Origin: Thiomargarita sp.
GTDB lineage: Bacteria; Pseudomonadota; Gammaproteobacteria; Beggiatoales; Beggiatoaceae
Assembly (NCBI GenBank): GCA_023144675.1
Contig: JAGLFE010000473.1
Location: 1-8,627 of the forward strand
Length of the DNA stretch: 8,627 nt
Direction of reading: 5' to 3'
Shown: one piece after another, positions 1-5,089 of the stretch
How positions within the stretch are numbered: position 1 is the first letter of the stretch
Layout of the letters: every line of letters begins with the position of its first letter
Notes under the pieces: generated by a model
Database searches by the model: none
What the model saw: the letters and a program-made list of their open reading frames with translations, nothing else
Told to the model about the DNA's origin: nothing
Made by a program: the position numbers and the translations under genes

Positions 1-1484
1 TGGCGGATTTCCAAGTAGCCATATTAGTCCCAACCACTTTGTTAGCACAACAACATTATCAAACTTTTCAGGATCGGTTCGCCAACTGGCCAATTAGAAT
101 TGAGCAATTGTCCCGTTTTAGCTCGAGAAAACAAGAAAAGGCAACTATTCAAGGTGTTGCTAACGGACAAGTTGATATTGTAATTGGCACACATAAACTG
201 CTTAATAAAACTATTAAGTTCAAAAATTTAGGACTAGTAGTTATTGATGAAGAACACCGTTTTGGTGTTAAGCAAAAAGAACAATTTAAAGCCTTGCGTT
301 CCGAAGTGGATATTTTGACCTTAACCGCAACTCCGATTCCACGTTCATTAAATATGGCATTTTCCCAATTGCGGGACTTATCTGTGATTGCAACACCACC
401 AATGGGACGTTTAGCAGTTAAAACCTTTGTTTTGGAATGGGATAATTCAGCAATAAGTGAAGCCATTATGCGAGAATTGAAACGAGGCGGACAAGTTTAT
501 TTTTTACATAATAATGTTGCAACTATTGAAACGATTGCTAGAAAAATAATGAATTTAATTCCCGAAACTCAAGTACGTATTGCGCATGGACAAATGAGAA
601 AACGGGAACTTGAACAGGTTATGCAGGATTTTTATCATCGCCGGTTTAACGTACTGGTTTGCACCACCATTATTGAGAATGGCATTGATGTTCCAACCGC
701 CAATACAATTATTATGAATCGGGCAGATAAATTGGGTTTAGCGCAATTATACCAGTTGCGGGGTCGAGTCGGGCGTTCACATCATTTGGCTTACGCTTAT
801 TTGATTTTACCGCCTAATGAGATGATGACTGAGGATGCTAAAAAGCGGATTGCTTCGATCGAAAGTTTGGAAGGACTTGGAATGGGATTTCATCTAGCCA
901 CCCATGATTTAGAAATTCGCGGAGCTGGAGAATTGCTAGGAAAAGAACAAAGTGGACATTTACAAGAAATTGGTTATCATTTATATACGGATTTATTAGA
1001 ACGGGCGGTTAAAGCAATAAAATCAGGCGAACAATTAGAACAATCTTTATCAGTGGGAACTGAAGTGAATTTACATAGCTCAACTTTGTTACCTGAAACC
1101 TATTTAGCTGATGTGCATTCTCGACTTGTTATGTATAAACGAATTGCTAATGCTCCCGATGTGAAAACTTTAGATAATATTCAAGTTGAATTGATTGACC
1201 GTTTTGGTTTATTACCTGAACCAGCTATAGCTTTGCTGGCAACAACTGAATTAAAATTAAAGGCAACCAAATTAGGTATTACTAAAATTGATTTTGGTGA
1301 ACAGGGTGGTTTAATTTCATTTAATGAGAAACCAGAAATAGATTTATCACAACTTATTCAATTAATACAAAAAAATCCGATTAATTATAAATTAACCAAC
1401 ACGCAAAAATTGCAATTATTACCAAAAATTACTGGATTTACTAAACGTTATCAATTCATTGATGATTTATTGCGGAAGTTTTAA
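1..1484 (+). CDS. mfd: Transcription-repair coupling factor Mfd, C-terminal portion (5' truncated by window edge)
   Basis: Mfd is a cytosolic DNA translocase that removes RNA polymerase stalled at lesions and recruits UvrA for nucleotide excision repair. The reading frame is open from base 3, so the TTG at 39 is an internal leucine codon and the gene begins outside the window. About 493 codons are present, the last two-fifths of a protein that is about 1150 residues in E. coli. Visible superfamily 2 helicase motifs are LVPTTLLAQQ just after the missing Walker A (about 27-56), DEEH (246-257), TATPIPRS (324-347), the VLVCTTIIENGID segment, and motif VI QLRGRVGRS (753-779). The RecG-like translocation segment (HDLEIRGAGELLG) follows, then the C-terminal domain ending in a typical IDRFGLLPEPA stretch. 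The stop TAA overlaps the convergent ubiB stop. Identification is secure; the UvrA-binding and RNA-polymerase-binding domains are outside the window. Confidence 0.97.
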   Translation, partial: ADFQVAILVPTTLLAQQHYQTFQDRFANWPIRIEQLSRFSSRKQEKATIQGVANGQVDIVIGTHKLLNKTIKFKNLGLVVIDEEHRFGVKQKEQFKALRSEVDILTLTATPIPRSLNMAFSQLRDLSVIATPPMGRLAVKTFVLEWDNSAISEAIMRELKRGGQVYFLHNNVATIETIARKIMNLIPETQVRIAHGQMRKRELEQVMQDFYHRRFNVLVCTTIIENGIDVPTANTIIMNRADKLGLAQLYQLRGRVGRSHHLAYAYLILPPNEMMTEDAKKRIASIESLEGLGMGFHLATHDLEIRGAGELLGKEQSGHLQEIGYHLYTDLLERAVKAIKSGEQLEQSLSVGTEVNLHSSTLLPETYLADVHSRLVMYKRIANAPDVKTLDNIQVELIDRFGLLPEPAIALLATTELKLKATKLGITKIDFGEQGGLISFNEKPEIDLSQLIQLIQKNPINYKLTNTQKLQLLPKITGFTKRYQFIDDLLRKF

Positions 1485-3148
1485 TCCTGTTTATTAGTCC
1501 AACCAAATAACAATACAATAGTTCCCAATATACCTAATCCAACACCTAATATAAGCATATTAGGATTAAAAAATCCTTGTATCTTCAAAGAAATAATAAT
1601 ACTAGAACTAATCATAAGAACACCACCCACCAAAATCCACACAAAACGTTCTCGCCATTGTTGCATTTCCTTACGCAAATGGAGCATTTCTTGACTGATT
1701 CGTTTTATATCTGCCGATTCTTCCTGACGTTTAACTAAAACATTATGTATTAGCATTGGGAATTCGGGTAAACTTTCCGCTAATAACGGTAAATTGGTAT
1801 TAATTCCCTTAATAAAAGCTCGCAAGCCAATACGTTCATCCATCCAACGTTCTAAAAAAGGCTTGGCAGTTTTCCATAAATCTAGTTCTGGATATAATTG
1901 CCGTCCAATGCCTTCAATATTAAGAAAGGTTTTTTGTAACAAGACTAATTGTGGTTGCACTTCCATATTAAAACGCCTAGCAGTTTGAAACAAGCGTAGT
2001 AAAACTAAACCAAAGGAAATTTCTTTCAACGGCTTATCAAAAATAGGTTCACAAACACTACGAATTGCTCCTTCAAATTCCTCAACCCTAGTTCCAGGTG
2101 GAACCCAACCAGAATGCACATGTAATTCCGCCACTTTATGATAATCACGGCGAAAAAAAGCTAAAAAATTAGCAGCTAAATAATGTTGATCTTCCGTACT
2201 TAAAGTTCCCATAATTCCAAAGTCGATTGCAATATAGGAAGGGCGATTAGGATTAGTAGTATTAACAAAAATATTTCCTGGATGCATATCAGCATGAAAA
2301 AAGTTGTCCCGAAATACTTGAGTAAAGAAAACTTCAACTCCTGAATTAGCTAAATATTTTAAATTAACTGCATGGCGTTTTAAATTTTCCACATCGTTAA
2401 TTGGCATCCCTGTTACCTGTTCCATAACAATTACATTAGAACAAGAATAATCCCATTCAATTTCAGGTACATAAATTAGCTCACTATCCTTAAAATTTCG
2501 TCTTAACTGAGTAGCATTAGCTGCTTCTCGAATTAAATCTAATTCATCATGTAAAGTTTTTTCGAATTCCGCAACCACTTCTACAGGACGTAAACGGGGA
2601 CCATCCGACCAATAACGATGAGCTAATCTTGCAAAAAAATACAGTAATTCCATATCTTTATTGATGCGAGTTTTAATATTTGGGCGTAATATTTTAACCA
2701 CAACTTTACGTCCATTATGTAATTCAGCAGTATGAACCTGAGCAACAGAAGCCGCTGCCATTGGTTTAATATCAAATTTGGCAAATACTTCATCTAATGG
2801 GCAATCATAAGCTTTTTCAAGAATTTCACGGGCGATATCTTCACTAAAAGGAGGCACTTTATCCTGCAATTTTTCTAATTCTAAAGCAATATCGTCTGGT
2901 AATAAATCACGACGGGTTGACAAAATTTGCCCAAATTTAACAAAAATAGGACCTAATTCTTCCAACGCTAATCGAATTCGTATGCCCCGAGTTAAATGTT
3001 TTGGTAAAATCCAGTAGCCAGGAGTAAAATAGACCAATAACCGTAATGGACGAAAAATTTTAGTTGACAACAATAATTCATCAAGTCCATAACGCGCAAT
3101 AACACCGTAAATAGAAAACATGTGTATAATACGGCGAATTATTTTCAT
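1481..3148 (-). CDS. ubiB: Ubiquinone biosynthesis regulatory protein kinase UbiB
   Basis: UbiB is a membrane-anchored atypical kinase-like ATPase (ADCK/ABC1/COQ8 family) needed for aerobic coenzyme Q biosynthesis, where it is thought to help extract or present lipid intermediates. The 555 residues are close to the E. coli length (546) and match it throughout. Family hallmarks are the KxGQ motif (KFGQ, 71-74), the alanine-rich loop AAAS (131-134) that replaces the kinase glycine-rich loop, the lysine in VVVKI (K152), HADMHPGN (285-292) as catalytic loop, and DFG (309-311). Two predicted membrane helices close the protein at about 502-520 and 531-550, the usual C-terminal anchor. The ATG start overlaps the ubiJ stop as ATGA, implying translational coupling; no strong Shine-Dalgarno is visible before it. 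The 3' end converges on mfd with no space between the stop codons. All active-site motifs are intact. Confidence 0.97.
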   Translation of the reverse strand: MKIIRRIIHMFSIYGVIARYGLDELLLSTKIFRPLRLLVYFTPGYWILPKHLTRGIRIRLALEELGPIFVKFGQILSTRRDLLPDDIALELEKLQDKVPPFSEDIAREILEKAYDCPLDEVFAKFDIKPMAAASVAQVHTAELHNGRKVVVKILRPNIKTRINKDMELLYFFARLAHRYWSDGPRLRPVEVVAEFEKTLHDELDLIREAANATQLRRNFKDSELIYVPEIEWDYSCSNVIVMEQVTGMPINDVENLKRHAVNLKYLANSGVEVFFTQVFRDNFFHADMHPGNIFVNTTNPNRPSYIAIDFGIMGTLSTEDQHYLAANFLAFFRRDYHKVAELHVHSGWVPPGTRVEEFEGAIRSVCEPIFDKPLKEISFGLVLLRLFQTARRFNMEVQPQLVLLQKTFLNIEGIGRQLYPELDLWKTAKPFLERWMDERIGLRAFIKGINTNLPLLAESLPEFPMLIHNVLVKRQEESADIKRISQEMLHLRKEMQQWRERFVWILVGGVLMISSSIIISLKIQGFFNPNMLILGVGLGILGTIVLLFGWTNKQD

Positions 3149-3741
3149 AGTAAATTTTTTACCCGTTGTTCAAATTGTGTTACTTCATGTTCTAATAAGT
3201 TGACCGCTTGCGAAAAAACTTGGATTTCTTCTTGCTTAGGTAAATCAGCGGTTTTTTGTTGTAAGTAGTTAATTGATTGTTGTTTTATTTTATCCAGTCG
3301 TTTACTGGTATATTTTTTAAATTGCTGAAAAAATGAATTTATTTGATAAGCTGAATTATTACCAATATAAGTTGTTAATCGCTCTTCTAAATTTAGGTTT
3401 AAGTTTTGCAAAATAGTTAGTAATTGTTGAGCAACGCTAATATCTCCTTCGATATTAATTTCTTCCAAGTAATTATTTAATTTAACATTTGGTTGCAATA
3501 ATATTTTTAACAAAGTTAAAGGCATACCGGTAATATATACGTCTGATTCGGCTTTATATTGATCTAATACTACAATACCCTGTTCATCAGGAAATAAGCT
3601 AAAATCAAGTATTAAATCAGTTAATTCAATACGAATTATTTTACCAGATAAGCTCTTTAATTGCTCTAAAGCAGTAGTATTTGAACTAATTGCTTGATTC
3701 AATGAAGTTTCTAAAAATTTAGCAAAGATTAAATTAATCAA
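3145..3741 (-). CDS. ubiJ: Ubiquinone biosynthesis accessory factor UbiJ (SCP2 domain)
   Basis: UbiJ binds the isoprenoid-tailed ubiquinone intermediates through an SCP2 (sterol carrier protein 2) fold and, with UbiK, acts as a lipid-presenting scaffold of the soluble Ubi complex. The 198 residues match the E. coli length (about 200). The N-terminal part (about 10-115) has the SCP2-like pattern, with the recognisable segment INIEGDISVAQQLLTIL corresponding to the enterobacterial LEVQGDIQVVQ region. The last 35 residues form an amphipathic helix likely to be a coiled coil, as in the family. Position directly upstream of ubiB, with an ATGA overlap, strongly supports the call. The start is a TTG at 3741; an in-frame stop lies nine codons upstream and there is no ATG nearby, so TTG (or an ATT one codon earlier) is the only sensible choice. 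No clear Shine-Dalgarno is visible. The gene is visibly more AT-rich than ubiB. Confidence 0.88.
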   Translation of the reverse strand: MINLIFAKFLETSLNQAISSNTTALEQLKSLSGKIIRIELTDLILDFSLFPDEQGIVVLDQYKAESDVYITGMPLTLLKILLQPNVKLNNYLEEINIEGDISVAQQLLTILQNLNLNLEERLTTYIGNNSAYQINSFFQQFKKYTSKRLDKIKQQSINYLQQKTADLPKQEEIQVFSQAVNLLEHEVTQFEQRVKNLL

Positions 3742-3786
3742 AATAAATGTGCTGTTAGTTAATATTTAAAAGTTATATAAATTTAA

Positions 3787-3814
3787 ATTATACTACTAAT
3801 TAGTTTTTTTTCAA
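3787..3814 (-). promoter_or_regulatory. Predicted sigma70 promoter of ubiJ-ubiB
   Basis: On the - strand, TTGAAA (complement of 3809-3814, five of six bases of the -35 consensus) is followed by a 16-bp spacer and a perfect TATAAT (complement of 3787-3792). Transcription would start near 3780, about 39 bases before the ubiJ TTG codon. The site lies in a very AT-rich stretch, where chance matches are common, but spacing and position are right. It implies that ubiJ-ubiB is transcribed on its own, not from an upstream ubiE. Confidence 0.6.
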
Positions 3815-3852
3815 CTGTTTTGTTTTATAAAATGCCAATTAAGAGTTAAAAA

Positions 3853-3883
3853 TGTAGGATGCTGCTGAGAAACGAAGCGCATC
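3853..3883. repeat. Short degenerate palindromic repeat of the TAGGATGC...GCATC type
   Basis: GATGC (3858-3862) pairs with GCATC (3879-3883) around a 16-base loop containing CTGAGAAACGAAGC. The arrangement TGTAGGATGC-loop-CGAAGCGCATC resembles a family of small intergenic palindromes seen in many copies in some gammaproteobacterial and cyanobacterial genomes, in which both arms usually extend to GATGCGC/GCGCATC. Here one arm carries extra or changed bases, so it reads as a decayed copy. The family assignment comes from resemblance only; one copy is present in the window. Confidence 0.4.
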
Positions 3884-3964
3884 AATCGTGTTAAAGATGT
3901 CTATTTTGATTCTGAATAAATTATGAAGAGATAAGAGCATATAGCAAAACTAGAATAATTTTAT

Positions 3965-3984
3965 TATACTAAAATGTTAGTATA
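3965..3984. repeat. 8-bp inverted repeat (small hairpin or operator-like palindrome)
   Basis: TATACTAA (3965-3972) and TTAGTATA (3977-3984) are perfect reverse complements around the four-base loop AATG. No T-tract follows on either strand, so it is not a convincing terminator. It lies about 170 bp upstream of the ubiJ promoter, too far for a simple repressor site there. In sequence this AT-rich the palindrome could be chance. Confidence 0.35.
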
Positions 3985-4029
3985 TATACCTTTACTATAT
4001 AATTTCGTAACCATTTTATTCTAATCTTG

Positions 4030-4119
4030 GGTAGTCCTAAAATAGGTAGTGCTAAACCTGTTAGGTCTTTGATACCTGACAGGTTTTTTGAGACCATCAC
4101 TACTTTGTTCTGGACTACC
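4030..4119. repeat. Nested palindromic element (~90 bp) with a strong central stem; possible MITE-like repeat
   Basis: Three pairs of inverted arms are nested about one centre: GGTAGTCC (4030-4037) with GGACTACC (4112-4119); GTAGTG (4046-4051) with CACTAC (4098-4103); and AAACCTGTTAGGT (4054-4066) with ACCTGACAGGTTT (4074-4086), 12 of 13 pairs plus one G-T, around a 7-base loop. The core is followed on the + strand by T residues to 4089, giving terminator shape in that orientation, but no + strand gene leads into it. For the leftward hydrolase operon, which ends 25 bases away at 4145, the U-tract is only three bases. It may still form the 3' end of that transcript. Short terminal inverted repeats and lack of coding capacity fit a small non-autonomous mobile or repetitive element; no target duplication is obvious. 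Confidence 0.55.
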
Positions 4120-4144
4120 TAATTTTGCTATATTACAATTAATA

Positions 4145-5089
4145 TTATCTCACTATTTCTTTAGCAGAATCCATATCATCATCCATGTCAAATGCTGTAA
4201 ATAGTTCTGGTGCGCGTAGCATTTTACCAGAAGAATGTCCCACCTTTGGCACTTCGACCAGTATCCAGTTAAATTCCCAATTTTTTTTACGTGCTATTTC
4301 ACTAGCCTGGTAAAAAACATTTTGTCCCCGTTCCAGTCTATTTTTACCTTGTCTTTTGGCTGCTTTACTATTGACTAAATTTTCGTTGCCCGTATCTTGT
4401 TGTCCTAGATAAATTGAAATAGGTGATGCTAGATAAGCCTTCATAGTAGAATAAGCTTTAAATTCAGAAAATACATTCCCAAAACCATAAGGTGCAGCTT
4501 CATTTAGTACTGGTGCGACATGAGCTGATGGATTGGCAATAATAATGCGATCTACATCTGATAATGGCGTATAAGCGGCTATACGTGATAAAAATTGAGC
4601 ACCAGCAGAATGCCCAAAAAGATACACCTCAGCATCTTTGGATTTTACTTCACGCCTAGCAAACTTAATAAGTTCACGCAGAATCGGTGCAGTCCATTGA
4701 GTGCGATCTTGCAGTTTGCCTTTACGTGTTACGCCAGCACGTTGATAACGCCAACTAGGAAAACGTGCTTTATCAAATTTTGGCGCAAATACCATCAAAC
4801 AAGCTTCTTTAGCAACATCTATTGCCCGATTTCGATATTTTCTTGCAGTGCGTTTAATACCGTGAAATACCAAAAATATTTCAGGATTTTCACAATCAGG
4901 CGGACGGTAGGTAAATACCTTAATTTCAATACCGTTTACAGTAAAAAGTAGTAAATCACGTCCGTTATCTTTTGCTTGTACCGTTATGGTTAAAATAATG
5001 CTCAAGCATAAAATAAAAGCGACCCGTTGAACCATCCATTTGCAAGCAATGGATTCAGTTTTTATTAATTCGGATGTTGATTTTAACAT
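4145..5089 (-). CDS. Secreted alpha/beta hydrolase (serine esterase/peptidase-like)
   Basis: The 314-residue product reads as an exported alpha/beta-fold hydrolase. A hydrophobic segment (about 22-37) ends in TVQA-KD, a good signal peptidase I site after A39, so the mature enzyme should be periplasmic or secreted. The oxyanion-hole segment VFHG (74-77) precedes the nucleophile elbow GHSAG (159-163, Ser161). Asp232 in LGQQD and His285 in KVGHSSGK are at the expected positions to complete the triad. The tail has an acidic patch, DMDDDMD (301-307). A strong Shine-Dalgarno (5097-5104) supports the ATG at 5089 over the internal Met19, which lacks one. The start codon overlaps the stop of the upstream ligase gene as TAATG, so the two are likely co-translated. 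The substrate is unknown: it could be an ester, a peptide, or a bond in the product of the neighbouring ligase. It is not of the S51 cyanophycinase family. Confidence 0.85.
   Translation of the reverse strand: MLKSTSELIKTESIACKWMVQRVAFILCLSIILTITVQAKDNGRDLLLFTVNGIEIKVFTYRPPDCENPEIFLVFHGIKRTARKYRNRAIDVAKEACLMVFAPKFDKARFPSWRYQRAGVTRKGKLQDRTQWTAPILRELIKFARREVKSKDAEVYLFGHSAGAQFLSRIAAYTPLSDVDRIIIANPSAHVAPVLNEAAPYGFGNVFSEFKAYSTMKAYLASPISIYLGQQDTGNENLVNSKAAKRQGKNRLERGQNVFYQASEIARKKNWEFNWILVEVPKVGHSSGKMLRAPELFTAFDMDDDMDSAKEIVR

Larger units (their letters stand above)
3742..4144. other. Gene-free AT-rich intergenic region between ubiJ and the hydrolase gene
   Basis: This 403-bp stretch has no reading frame of plausible length on either strand: short ATG-initiated frames stop almost at once (for example ATG TAG at 3853). 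It contains the ubiJ promoter near ubiJ, a short palindromic repeat (3853-3883), a hairpin (3965-3984) and a nested palindrome of about 90 bp (4030-4119). The part between 3885 and 3960 shows nothing recognisable. Both flanking genes read leftward, so the region holds the 3' end of the hydrolase operon and the 5' control region of ubiJ-ubiB. Confidence 0.75.

Noticed and set aside
39..41. TTG as a possible start of a short helicase gene
   Set aside because: The frame is open to base 3 and encodes Mfd sequence (ADFQVAILVPTT) before this codon, so it is an internal leucine of a truncated gene.
149..466. 105-codon - strand frame inside mfd
   Set aside because: Antisense to helicase motifs of Mfd and without features of its own.
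4054..4089. Rho-independent terminator of the hydrolase operon
   Set aside because: The stem is strong, but the T-tract is on the + strand side. For the leftward operon only three U residues follow the stem, so I list it as a repeat with only a possible 3'-end role.
3742..4144. CRISPR array or tRNA in the intergenic gap
   Set aside because: The repeats are inverted rather than regularly spaced direct repeats, and no cloverleaf-compatible arms are visible.
4595..4951. 118-codon + strand frame opposite the hydrolase gene
   Set aside because: It lies fully antisense to a clearly conserved gene, shows no recognisable domain or ribosome site, and has cysteine-rich, low-complexity composition typical of antisense frames.
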